Assembly (NCBI GenBank): GCA_030066245.1
Contig: JASJBY010000042.1
Location: forward strand, 1-14,367
DNA from: Gammaproteobacteria bacterium
GTDB lineage: Bacteria > Pseudomonadota > Gammaproteobacteria > JAABTG01
Direction: 5' to 3'
Length of the DNA stretch: 14,367 nucleotides
Shown here: positions 1 to 6,169 of the stretch, in pieces
Layout of the letters: each line of letters starts with the position of its first letter
Numbering within the stretch: position 1 is the first letter of the stretch
Notes under the pieces: model-generated
Database searches by the model: none
What the model was told of the DNA's origin: nothing
What the model saw: the letters and a program-made list of their open reading frames with translations, nothing else
Made by a program: the position numbers and the translations under genes

Positions 1-514
1 GCCCCACCACTTCCTCGCGCCCGGCGCCTTCCCTCACGGTTACCAGTCTCTCCCGAGGGGTCATGATTCTGCTCACAGGGTTGTCGTAGCGGGTCTCAAA
101 GCGCAGATCCCGGCTGGTCACGATACCCACCAGCGTCACTCCCTCAACCACCGGAACGCCCGAAATGTTGCGGGTTCGCGTCAGCTCCAGGACACGACGG
201 ATGCTGGTGTCTGGCGTTACCGTGATGGGATCTTTGATGACGCCGCTTTCGAATTTCTTGACTGTCAGAACCTGCGCAGCCTGCGCCTCGGGCGACATGT
301 TCTTATGGATGATTCCGAGACCACCCTCCTGGGCCATGGTAATGGCCAGGCGTGCTTCAGTGACCGTGTCCATGGCCGCACTCACGAGGGGCATGTTCAG
401 CCGGATGCTGCGCGTAAGCTGTGTCGCGAGCGCTACTTCCTTCGGCAGTACCTTGGAGTGGGCCGGTACCAGGAGAACGTCGTCGAAAGTGAGAGCTTCC
501 TGAACAATGCGCAT
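1..514 (-). CDS. guaB: IMP dehydrogenase, N-terminal part (cut by window edge)
   Basis: Inosine-5'-monophosphate dehydrogenase oxidises IMP to XMP with NAD+, the committed step of cytoplasmic GMP synthesis. Only the first 171 codons are present. The start is the ATG read leftward from 514, giving MRIVQEALTFDDVLLVPA, the usual GuaB opening, and GGAA lies about 7 bases upstream. The segment includes SAAMDTVTEARLAI and EGGLGIIHKN from the first part of the barrel. From about residue 90 a CBS (Bateman) domain follows with SGVPVV and LVGIVTSRDLRF, then MTPRERLVTVREG at the entry to the second CBS repeat. The catalytic cysteine loop lies beyond the window, so activity cannot be judged here. The family is normally about 485-490 residues. 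It is divergent from the small exported protein and xseA, and a guaB/xseA divergent arrangement is also known in E. coli. The identification is very secure. Confidence 0.97.
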   Translation of the reverse strand, partial: MRIVQEALTFDDVLLVPAHSKVLPKEVALATQLTRSIRLNMPLVSAAMDTVTEARLAITMAQEGGLGIIHKNMSPEAQAAQVLTVKKFESGVIKDPITVTPDTSIRRVLELTRTRNISGVPVVEGVTLVGIVTSRDLRFETRYDNPVSRIMTPRERLVTVREGAGREEVVG

Positions 515-549
515 GGGCAGTTCCGTAGGGCGGGTAAGCTAAACGCGGT

Positions 550-578
550 AGTATAAGGTTTGACGTTGACCCGGTAAA
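550..578 (-). promoter_or_regulatory. Candidate sigma70 promoter of guaB
   Basis: Read on the minus strand, TTTACC (578-573) and TATACT (555-550) are separated by exactly 17 bases. They match the -35 and -10 consensus at 4/6 and 5/6. A start near 543 would give a leader of about 28 bases before the guaB ATG. No clear PurR-type operator was recognised. This is a prediction from pattern and position only. Confidence 0.6.
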
Positions 579-592
579 CGGGGTAGCTTGAT

Positions 593-640
593 GCTGCCGC
601 AGGCAGCCGGACGCCATCTGTGCGCTGTCTTTACGCGCAC
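593..640. promoter_or_regulatory. Two inverted repeats in the guaB divergent spacer
   Basis: The 161-bp spacer between guaB and the small exported protein holds two perfect dyads. GCTGCC-gca-GGCAGC lies at 593-607, just upstream of the guaB -35. GTGCGC-N9-GCGCAC lies at 620-640, 35 bases before the plus-strand start at 676. The second has the size and spacing of a dimeric regulator site. No convincing plus-strand -35/-10 pair was found, so whether either dyad is an operator or a chance hairpin in GC-rich DNA is open. Confidence 0.3.
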
Positions 641-675
641 TAAAGCCAATAACCACAACAGTTTCGGAGGCATGT

Positions 676-984
676 ATGCGAAACATGACTGGCCTTGCCG
701 CCCTGCTCCTATTTTTCGCCGCGGCCGGCCCTTTCGCTGCAAATGCACAAGCGGCCAAGGCCGACGTTGACAAGGCCATCACCCAGGCCTCAGCGGCGCT
801 GAAGAAAGCCGACTCCGTCGGCTTCGCGTGGCGCGACACGGGTAAGTTGATTAAGGAAGCGCAGGCAGCCGCGGAGAAGGGGGATTCGGAAAAGGCCATG
901 GCGCTCGCCGTGGCAGCGCGAAAGCAGGGCGAAGCAGCGTATCAGCAGTATCTGGACCAGAGAAACGCAGGTCCGCGTTTCTAA
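676..984 (+). CDS. Small exported helical protein, SoxXA-binding protein (SoxK)-like
   Basis: This is a 102-residue protein with a clear Sec signal peptide: hydrophobic residues 7-22 and a likely cut after ANA at residue 24. The mature chain of about 78 residues is Ala/Lys/Glu-rich and almost certainly alpha-helical. It has a central FAWRDTGKLIKEA block (residues 50-62), a GDSEKAMALA block (69-78) and an NAGPRF tail. From memory this pattern resembles the small periplasmic SoxXA-binding proteins (SoxK/SAXB) of sulfur oxidisers, which assist the SoxXA cytochrome in thiosulfate oxidation. No sox gene adjoins it here, so the role is an inference. GGAGG at 666-670 fixes the ATG at 676 over the out-of-frame ATG at 672. 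It stands alone between guaB and xseA and ends in a strong terminator, so it is probably monocistronic. It could instead be an unrelated periplasmic helical protein. The CDS itself is secure and the family assignment is moderate. Confidence 0.82.
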   Translation: MRNMTGLAALLLFFAAAGPFAANAQAAKADVDKAITQASAALKKADSVGFAWRDTGKLIKEAQAAAEKGDSEKAMALAVAARKQGEAAYQQYLDQRNAGPRF

Positions 985-1010
985 GGCGGCTCTGCCTGTG
1001 AGGGCGACGT

Positions 1011-1041
1011 GAGGCCGGGCCGGTCCCGGCCTCTTTCTTTT
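1011..1041 (+). terminator. Intrinsic terminator after the SoxK-like gene
   Basis: GAGGCCGGG (1011-1019) pairs perfectly with CCCGGCCTC (1025-1033) across a 5-base loop. The T-rich run TTTCTTTT (1034-1041) follows. It begins 27 bases after the stop codon of the upstream gene and separates that transcript from xseA. Confidence 0.9.
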
Positions 1042-1123
1042 CAAGCATGCCGTTCAACCGACGCCGGCGCAAGAAACTCAATCGCCAACCAAGACCAGCT
1101 CGGGAGCATTCACCGCCTAGCCC

Positions 1124-2524
1124 ATGTCGCACCCGGAACAGCAAGACATTTACTCCGTGAGCCGCCTGAACAACGAGATCAAAGGGCGGCTGGAGAGCAG
1201 CTTTCCCGCGTTGTGGGTCGAGGGTGAGATATCCAACCTGGCGCGGCCTGCGTCCGGACACCTGTATTTCTCCCTCAAGGACCCCGCGAGCCAAGTGCGC
1301 TGCGCCATGTTCCGAAGCCACAACCGACACCTCTCCTTCGAACCCGAGAACGGACTGCACGTGCTGGCCAGGGCACGAGTCGGCCTGTATGTGCCCAGAG
1401 GCGAGTTTCAACTGGTCGTGGAATCCATGCAAAAGTATGGAGAGGGTGCCCTGCAGGAGGCTTTCGAAGCGCTGAAACGCCGCCTGGCCGAGGAGGGACT
1501 GTTCGCCGCCGACCGGAAAAGGCCCCTGCCCAGGTTCCCGAAGCGCATCGGCGTCATCACGTCGCCCACCGGTGCTGCCATCCGAGACATCCTCTCAGTG
1601 CTCGGGAGGCGATTCCCGGCGATACCGGTACAGGTTTATCCCGTCCCCGTGCAGGGAGAGGGCGCCGCCCCGGCTATCGCCAATGCCCTCCGCAAAGCTG
1701 GCGAGCAGCCTGATTGCGCTGTGCTCATCCTGGCACGCGGTGGGGGATCCCTGGAAGATCTGCAGGCGTTCAACGACGAGCGGGTGGCGCGCGCCATAGC
1801 CGCCTGTGCAGTGCCGCTGGTAACCGGCGTCGGCCATGAGGTGGACTACACAATCGCAGATTTCGTCGCCGACCACCGGGCACCCACGCCATCCGCAGCC
1901 GCAGAGACCGTCACCCCTGATCAGGCAGAATTGCGGCAGCGAATGCACCGAATGGAAGAGCGCTTGCTTGCCCTGACGCGAAGCAGGATCCAACTCCACA
2001 GGCAACGCCTCAACTGGCTGCATGCACGCGTGAAACACCCACGAGGACGCCTGATGGAACTTAGCCAGCGGCTTGATGCGCTTGCCGCCAGACTGACTTC
2101 CGCCGAGAAGAGTCGATTGCAGCGGGAAGCCTCGAGACTCGCTGCCGTCAGCCACCGCCTGCACCGCCGCAGCCCCGCCGTCCTAATCCAGATGCTCCAG
2201 GCACGCAGCAGCCACCTCGCCGCGCGCCTGGAGGGAGCCTGGCGGCATGGACAGAGCCGGCAGCGGGCGCGCCTCGCGGAACTCGTCCGTGCCCTCGACT
2301 CGGTCAGTCCTCTGGGGACCTTGCACCGAGGCTATGCCATGATTACAAGCCATCCGGACGGGAAATTAATTCGTTCCGTTGGCGACACATCAGAGCAGCG
2401 GCAGATCAACGCACGGCTCGGCGATGGCTCCCTGTTGTGCACAGTCGATGCCCGCGACTCACAGAACGCCCTCGGAGTCCACATGGACAGCGTGCACTCG
2501 ACTGCGAAAAAGGAAACCGAATGA
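1124..2524 (+). CDS. xseA: Exodeoxyribonuclease VII large subunit
   Basis: XseA is the catalytic subunit of exonuclease VII, which with several XseB subunits degrades single-stranded DNA from both ends in the cytoplasm. The 466 residues compare with 456 in E. coli. An N-terminal OB-fold (about residues 8-110, including YSVSRLNNEIKG, SGHLYFSLKD and QVRCAMFR) precedes the nuclease domain. The residues known to be essential in E. coli fall at identical numbers: Asp155 (AAIRDIL), Arg205 (ARGGGSLEDL), His238 and Asp241 (GVGHEVDYTIADF). A long Arg/Leu-rich segment (about 260-400) fits the coiled-coil that holds XseB. The start gives MSHPEQQDIYSVSRLN, aligning with the family start, but there is no close Shine-Dalgarno. 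The nearest purine run, CGGGAG at 1101-1106, is 17 bases away, so initiation may be weak. The stop overlaps the next start as ATGA. xseB is not in the window. Confidence 0.98.
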   Translation: MSHPEQQDIYSVSRLNNEIKGRLESSFPALWVEGEISNLARPASGHLYFSLKDPASQVRCAMFRSHNRHLSFEPENGLHVLARARVGLYVPRGEFQLVVESMQKYGEGALQEAFEALKRRLAEEGLFAADRKRPLPRFPKRIGVITSPTGAAIRDILSVLGRRFPAIPVQVYPVPVQGEGAAPAIANALRKAGEQPDCAVLILARGGGSLEDLQAFNDERVARAIAACAVPLVTGVGHEVDYTIADFVADHRAPTPSAAAETVTPDQAELRQRMHRMEERLLALTRSRIQLHRQRLNWLHARVKHPRGRLMELSQRLDALAARLTSAEKSRLQREASRLAAVSHRLHRRSPAVLIQMLQARSSHLAARLEGAWRHGQSRQRARLAELVRALDSVSPLGTLHRGYAMITSHPDGKLIRSVGDTSEQRQINARLGDGSLLCTVDARDSQNALGVHMDSVHSTAKKETE

Positions 2525-3402
2525 TGCCAAGGAATACTTTCCAGTGTTGCCTTCTTTCCCGCCCACGCCGCTGGACCGGCCTGGCGTTGCTGTTCCTGGC
2601 CACCCAGGCCACGGCGAGCGTGCTTCCCCGCGCCGACTCCGTTCCCGGTGGGGTGGCCCTGATACCACTTCGGTGGGATGCGCCGAGCCCGCCGCGGGTC
2701 GAGTATCAAGGCAGGCGCCTGATGGTGCTACGGGACAGAGACAAGTGGGTGGCCGTGGTGGGGATCGCCTTGAATGCCAAGCCGGGAGAGCACCGCATCA
2801 GCCTTCTTCACGGCAAACAAGACCAGACCTATCGGTTCACGGTGCAGAACAAGACCTACAAGACGCAGCATATAACCATCACCAATAAACGAAAAGTCAA
2901 TCCGAACAAGCTTGACCTGAAGCGCATCGGCCGCGAACGCAAGCTGATCCGAGCAGCCCTCGACGGCTGGGAGGAGACCGAATCCGTTCCCCTGCCCCTG
3001 AGGCTGCCCGTGGAAGGTCGGCTGAGCAGTCCCTACGGTCTGAGGCGTTTTTTCAACAAGCAGCCCCGCAAGCCGCACAGTGGTCTGGACATCGCCGCTC
3101 CGCGAGGAACGCCCGTTCACAGCGCCCAATCAGGCAAAGTGGTGGCTACCGGCGACTACTTCTTCAACGGCAAGACCGTATTCGTTGACCATGGCCAAGG
3201 CCTGGTCACCATGTACTGCCATCTGGACAGCATCACCGTCGAGGCCGGCCAGCGCGTCAGCGAAGGCGAAGCCATCGGCACCGTCGGCATGACCGGTCGG
3301 GTCACCGGTCCGCATCTGCATTGGGGCGTGAGCCTGAACCGGAACATGGTGGATCCGTCTTTGCTCCTCCCCGCAGAACAGGCAGCCGTCGATGCTAGGT
3401 AG
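2521..3402 (+). CDS. Secreted M23 (LytM-type) metallopeptidase
   Basis: This is a 293-residue exported protein that probably cleaves peptide cross-links of peptidoglycan. The start at 2521 overlaps the xseA stop as ATGA. AAGGA lies upstream, and it is the only start that puts a signal peptide at the N-terminus: basic SRPRRW, hydrophobic residues 19-31, likely cut after residue 32 (ATA|S). Residues 33-140 form a beta-rich, Ig-like N-terminal region of the kind seen in PGDD metallopeptidases. Residues 155-290 are the M23 domain. It retains the full set of key residues: zinc ligands His186 and Asp190 (HSGLDIA) and His267 (second His of HLHW), plus catalytic His234 (MYCHLD) and His265. An active enzyme is therefore expected, unlike EnvC/NlpD-type degenerate activators. 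An ORF extension upstream to 2437 lies within xseA and lacks a signal peptide, so it was not used. Co-translation with xseA is likely; a functional link to exonuclease VII is not evident. Confidence 0.93.
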   Translation: MMPRNTFQCCLLSRPRRWTGLALLFLATQATASVLPRADSVPGGVALIPLRWDAPSPPRVEYQGRRLMVLRDRDKWVAVVGIALNAKPGEHRISLLHGKQDQTYRFTVQNKTYKTQHITITNKRKVNPNKLDLKRIGRERKLIRAALDGWEETESVPLPLRLPVEGRLSSPYGLRRFFNKQPRKPHSGLDIAAPRGTPVHSAQSGKVVATGDYFFNGKTVFVDHGQGLVTMYCHLDSITVEAGQRVSEGEAIGTVGMTGRVTGPHLHWGVSLNRNMVDPSLLLPAEQAAVDAR

Positions 3403-3434
3403 GGCAGTCGGACTGGCAGCGACCCCGCTGCGCA

Positions 3435-3466
3435 CGAAAAGGCCTCGGCGCGCCAGTTCCTTTTCG
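3435..3466. terminator. Candidate bidirectional terminator between convergent genes
   Basis: The 81-bp gap between the M23 gene and the oppositely oriented ElyC-like gene contains a perfect 8-bp inverted repeat, CGAAAAGG (3435-3442) and CCTTTTCG (3459-3466), around a GC-rich 16-base centre with GGCGCGCC. The A-run on the left and T-run on the right give a T-rich 3' side for transcripts in either direction, as expected at convergent gene ends. The T-run lies partly inside the stem, so efficiency is uncertain. Confidence 0.5.
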
Positions 3467-3483
3467 CTTTCGATGTCGCCTGT

Positions 3484-4251
3484 CTAATACCGCAGCCAGT
3501 ACCATACCTGGCCCAGGTACTCGTGCATTGCCAGGCTGCTCTGTCGCAACGCAGCCGCGCTGGGCAGCCAGGCGAGCCACTTTCCGTCGCGGGCAGACGA
3601 ACGGGTTGTGAACCGGGTGGGGGCCGCCACCGGCTGCAGACCCATGCGCCGAAAGGCCATCATGGCGCGCTGCATGTGCCATGCATGCGTCACCAGATAG
3701 AACCGGGCGATGCCGTCTTCGGCCAATATCTCACGAGTGTATTCAGCATTCTCCCAAGTGGTCCGGCTGTTGCCTTCGCTCCAGGCCACCGGAACACGGA
3801 AGTCGTCCACAAGCACCTGTTTCATCACGAAAGCCAGCGAGAAGTCCTGTCCCAGCGGAGCACCCCCCGTCAGCAGTACCGGCAAGCTTGTCTGGCGGTG
3901 CAGACGGGCGGCGTAGCGCAGGCGCTCCAGAGTAAGCCGGGACACCGTGTCGAAGCCGTCGTACTCCGGCGCATTGGCATACCGGTCACCTGCGAGCACC
4001 ACGATTGCGCCCACGTCCGCTTGCTTTCCATCCCCGGTGGTCAAGGCGGGATAAGTTTCCAGACTGGCCATCATCGGCCCGGAAACCGCGGACATGCTCA
4101 GCAGGTACAGGGTGACCAGTGCCAGCGCCACCACGCCAGCGCCGATACGCCGCCAACGCAGCATCAGCAAGGCCCCTATCCCGGCCAGCGACAGGTTGAG
4201 CCCGGGGGGTAGAAGGAACGTGGAAAGGGCTTTGACGAGCAGGAATTCCAT
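3484..4251 (-). CDS. ElyC/YdcF-like membrane protein (DUF218)
   Basis: This 255-residue protein resembles ElyC of E. coli (259 residues), an inner-membrane protein needed for envelope polysaccharide metabolism, and the wider DUF218/YdcF family. Two hydrophobic segments (about residues 3-30 and 36-55) are followed by the DUF218 domain from about residue 83. Visible family features are GAIVVLAG, LERLRYAARLHR, VLLTGGAP, SRTTWENAEYTREIL and LVTHAWHMQRAMMAFRRMGL, the last covering the conserved C-terminal half. The reading frame extends upstream to 4407, but that extension is encoded by the heptamer repeat array and has no family likeness. The ATG at 4251 gives MEFLLVKALSTFLLPP, close to the ElyC start. 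This ATG abuts the array, and no Shine-Dalgarno is visible before it. It is the last gene of the pyrC-rnt-lipA direction, 226 bp after lipA. The exact biochemical role is not settled for the family. Confidence 0.87.
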   Translation of the reverse strand: MEFLLVKALSTFLLPPGLNLSLAGIGALLMLRWRRIGAGVVALALVTLYLLSMSAVSGPMMASLETYPALTTGDGKQADVGAIVVLAGDRYANAPEYDGFDTVSRLTLERLRYAARLHRQTSLPVLLTGGAPLGQDFSLAFVMKQVLVDDFRVPVAWSEGNSRTTWENAEYTREILAEDGIARFYLVTHAWHMQRAMMAFRRMGLQPVAAPTRFTTRSSARDGKWLAWLPSAAALRQSSLAMHEYLGQVWYWLRY

Positions 4252-4299
4252 TTCTGGTGAATGGTGGGTAGTGAGTAGTGAGCGGTGAGTGGTAGGTGG
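4251..4299 (-). repeat. Degenerate heptamer array 1 (minus-strand consensus CYRYTCA)
   Basis: Read on the minus strand this is seven consecutive 7-base units: CCACCTA, CCACTCA, CCGCTCA, CTACTCA, CTACCCA, CCATTCA and a worn CCAGAAA. The period is exactly 7 with no indels, and variation is mostly transitions. It lies immediately upstream of, and touches, the start codon of the ElyC-like gene. It pairs with array 2 in the opposite orientation. Confidence 0.85.
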
Positions 4300-4421
4300 A
4301 ATACCGTGATGCGGCAGCAGTGTGACAAGTAGTACCATCCCGACAGACTGCGCGCAGGCCCGCTCAGGCGGTGAAGCCCGGCGCTTGCCCAGTCGGTTGC
4401 GGATCAACGCACTCCATCTTC

Positions 4422-4470
4422 CAAGTCACCGACTGCTACTCACTGCTCACTATTCACCAGTCACCAGGCA
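4422..4470 (+). repeat. Degenerate heptamer array 2 (plus-strand consensus CYRNTCA)
   Basis: Seven 7-base units lie on the plus strand: CAAGTCA, CCGACTG, CTACTCA, CTGCTCA, CTATTCA, CCAGTCA and CCAGGCA. It has the same length and repeat type as array 1 but the inverted orientation, separated from it by a 122-bp core (4300-4421). That core holds no gene, only a 10-bp palindrome CTGCGCGCAG at 4348-4357. The array ends 8 bp from the lipA stop codon. Bases 4436-4460 match the reverse complement of 4254-4278 at 22 of 25 positions. Confidence 0.85.
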
Positions 4471-4477
4471 TGCTTCT

Positions 4478-5440
4478 CTAGCTCACTTCTTTCCCAGCCG
4501 CCTGCCGGTCGGCGTGATAGGAGGAGCGAACCAGAGGACCGCTTGCCACGTTCTTGAAGCCGAGTCCCATGGCAAAGGCACCTAGCGCGTCGAACTCTTC
4601 CGGGCTGATGAAACGCTCCACGGGAAGATGGTGACGGCTGGGCTGGAGATACTGCCCCAGGGTCAGCATGTCGCAATCGTGCTCACGAAGATCTCTCAAT
4701 ACCGCATGCACTTCGGCAGTGGACTCACCCAATCCGAGCATAAGTCCGGACTTCGTAGGCACCCCCGGCTGAGCGCGCTTGAACTCGCGCAACAGGCGCA
4801 GTGACCAGGCGTAGTCCGAGCCGGGACGCACTTTCCTGTACAGCCGGGGCACCGACTCCACATTGTGATTGAAAACGTCCGGCGGCGCGTCTACCAGTTG
4901 CCCCAGGGCCGCTTCCATGCGCCCGCGGAAATCCGGGACCAGAATCTCCACTTGCGTGGCGGCGCACAACTGCCGAAGAGCCCTGATGCACGCAGCAAAA
5001 TGCCCTGCCCCGCCATCGCGCAGGTCGTCCCGGTCAACGGAGGTTACGACCACATAGCGCAGGCCGAGCAGAGCAACGGTCTCGGCCAGGTGGTCAGGCT
5101 CCTGCGGGTCAAGTGGCCCGGGGCGACCATGCGCCACGTCGCAGAACGGACAGCGCCGCGTACAGATATCCCCCATAATCATGAACGTGGCTGTCCCCTG
5201 GCTGAAGCACTCCCCGAGGTTCGGACAGGACGCTTCCTCGCAGACGGTGTGCAGGCGCTGTCGACGCAGCAGTCCCTTCAGGCGCAGCACCTCGGGCGCC
5301 GTCGGCGCTTTGACCCTGATCCAGTGAGGCTTGCGGGGCAAAGGACCCTCGCTGGGGACGACCTTCACCGGAATGCGGGCCGTCTTGGCAGCGCCCCGCT
5401 CGCGTATTCTCCGGCTGTCCTGGTTATCCTTGTCGTGCAT
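4478..5440 (-). CDS. lipA: Lipoyl synthase
   Basis: LipA is a cytoplasmic radical-SAM enzyme that inserts two sulfur atoms at C6 and C8 of the octanoyl group bound to lipoyl-domain lysines, completing the cofactor of pyruvate and 2-oxoglutarate dehydrogenases and the glycine cleavage system. The 320 residues match the 321 of E. coli. Both iron-sulfur clusters are accounted for: Cys67, Cys72 and Cys78 (CEEASCPNLGEC) for the auxiliary sulfur-donating cluster, and Cys93, Cys97 and Cys100 (CTRRCPFC) for the SAM cluster. The C-terminal RSSY serine motif is at 305-308. Other hallmarks are VVVTSVDRDDLRDGGA, HNVESVPRLYRKVRP and TKSGLMLGLGES. The ATG at 5440 has GAGG about 10 bases upstream. It lies 69 bp after rnt on the same strand; lipB is not adjacent. 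Its clients aceF and lpdA are in the same window on the other strand. Confidence 0.98.
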   Translation of the reverse strand: MHDKDNQDSRRIRERGAAKTARIPVKVVPSEGPLPRKPHWIRVKAPTAPEVLRLKGLLRRQRLHTVCEEASCPNLGECFSQGTATFMIMGDICTRRCPFCDVAHGRPGPLDPQEPDHLAETVALLGLRYVVVTSVDRDDLRDGGAGHFAACIRALRQLCAATQVEILVPDFRGRMEAALGQLVDAPPDVFNHNVESVPRLYRKVRPGSDYAWSLRLLREFKRAQPGVPTKSGLMLGLGESTAEVHAVLRDLREHDCDMLTLGQYLQPSRHHLPVERFISPEEFDALGAFAMGLGFKNVASGPLVRSSYHADRQAAGKEVS

Positions 5441-5509
5441 TGGTTGGCGCCTCGATTGCGGCTGCAGGCGGGTTCAACCACCTGGTCAAAAGACAACAGA
5501 TGGGTGCGG

Positions 5510-6169
5510 CTACTTTTCTGTCCCGGCTCCGTTACCGGAAGTTCCTGTTGCGGCCAGCTTCTCCCACCGGTTGATGATATAGCAGAAGAGCTCCGCCGTG
5601 CGCTCGGCGTCGTAGATGGCCGAATGCGCCTCCTCGCTGTCCCATCCGATACCGGCCGCCTGGAGTGCTCTCGCCAGCACGGTCTGCCCGAAAGCCAGCG
5701 CGCTCAAGGTCGCCGTATCAAAAGTCGTGAAGGGATGAAACGGATTGCGCTTTATGCCGGTCCGCTTGACTGCTGAGTTCACGAAGCCCAGGTCGAAGGA
5801 CGGGTTGTGGCCTACCAGGACCGCGCGCGTGCAGCCTGCATCTCGCACAGCTTTTCTTACCGGGCGGAAGATCTGGCGGAGCGCCTCTTTCTCCGGCACC
5901 GCAAAGCGAAAGGGATGGTGCGGGTCGATGCGGTTGAACTCCAACGCAGCGGGCTCAAGACGCGCACCCGGGAAGGGCTCCACGTGGCAAGCGAAAGTTT
6001 CCCCTCGCTCCCACAATCCCTCATCGGTCACAACGACCGTGACTGCTGCCATCTCGAGCAAGGCATCCTGGGCGGCGTCAAACCCCCCGGTCTCCACGTC
6101 CACGATGACTGGAAGGAAGGTCCTGAAACGCGCTGCTATGGGGTGCTTCTCGACGGCGTCGGCTTTCAT
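5510..6169 (-). CDS. rnt: Ribonuclease T
   Basis: RNase T is a DEDDh 3'-5' exoribonuclease that trims tRNA and other stable RNA 3' ends and also acts on single-stranded DNA. The 219 residues compare with about 215 in E. coli. All five catalytic residues are visible: Asp24 and Glu26 (VIVDVETGGF), Asp126 (GHNPSFDLGF), His182 and Asp187 (AHSAIYDAERTAELF). Each is one position from its E. coli counterpart. The family block NPFHPFTTFDTATLSALA is also present. Its ATG overlaps the pyrC stop by four bases (ATGA), indicating translational coupling; the pyrC-rnt pairing is also found in pseudomonads. The C-terminus is a short low-complexity Gly/Thr tail. Confidence 0.97.
   Translation of the reverse strand: MKADAVEKHPIAARFRTFLPVIVDVETGGFDAAQDALLEMAAVTVVVTDEGLWERGETFACHVEPFPGARLEPAALEFNRIDPHHPFRFAVPEKEALRQIFRPVRKAVRDAGCTRAVLVGHNPSFDLGFVNSAVKRTGIKRNPFHPFTTFDTATLSALAFGQTVLARALQAAGIGWDSEEAHSAIYDAERTAELFCYIINRWEKLAATGTSGNGAGTEK

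Noticed and set aside
2437..2520. Upstream extension of the M23 peptidase frame
   Set aside because: It would lie wholly inside xseA and bury the signal peptide; the ATGA overlap start has a proper ribosome site.
4252..4407. N-terminal extension of the ElyC-like protein
   Set aside because: The added 52 residues are translations of the heptamer array and core, with no family resemblance and no signal for initiation.
4251..4470. CRISPR array
   Set aside because: The 7-base repeats are contiguous with no spacers, are degenerate, and have no cas gene nearby.
4865..5776. 303-residue open frame on the plus strand across lipA and rnt
   Set aside because: It lies antisense to two clearly identified genes with intact catalytic residues and shows no family motif; it is a GC-driven shadow frame.
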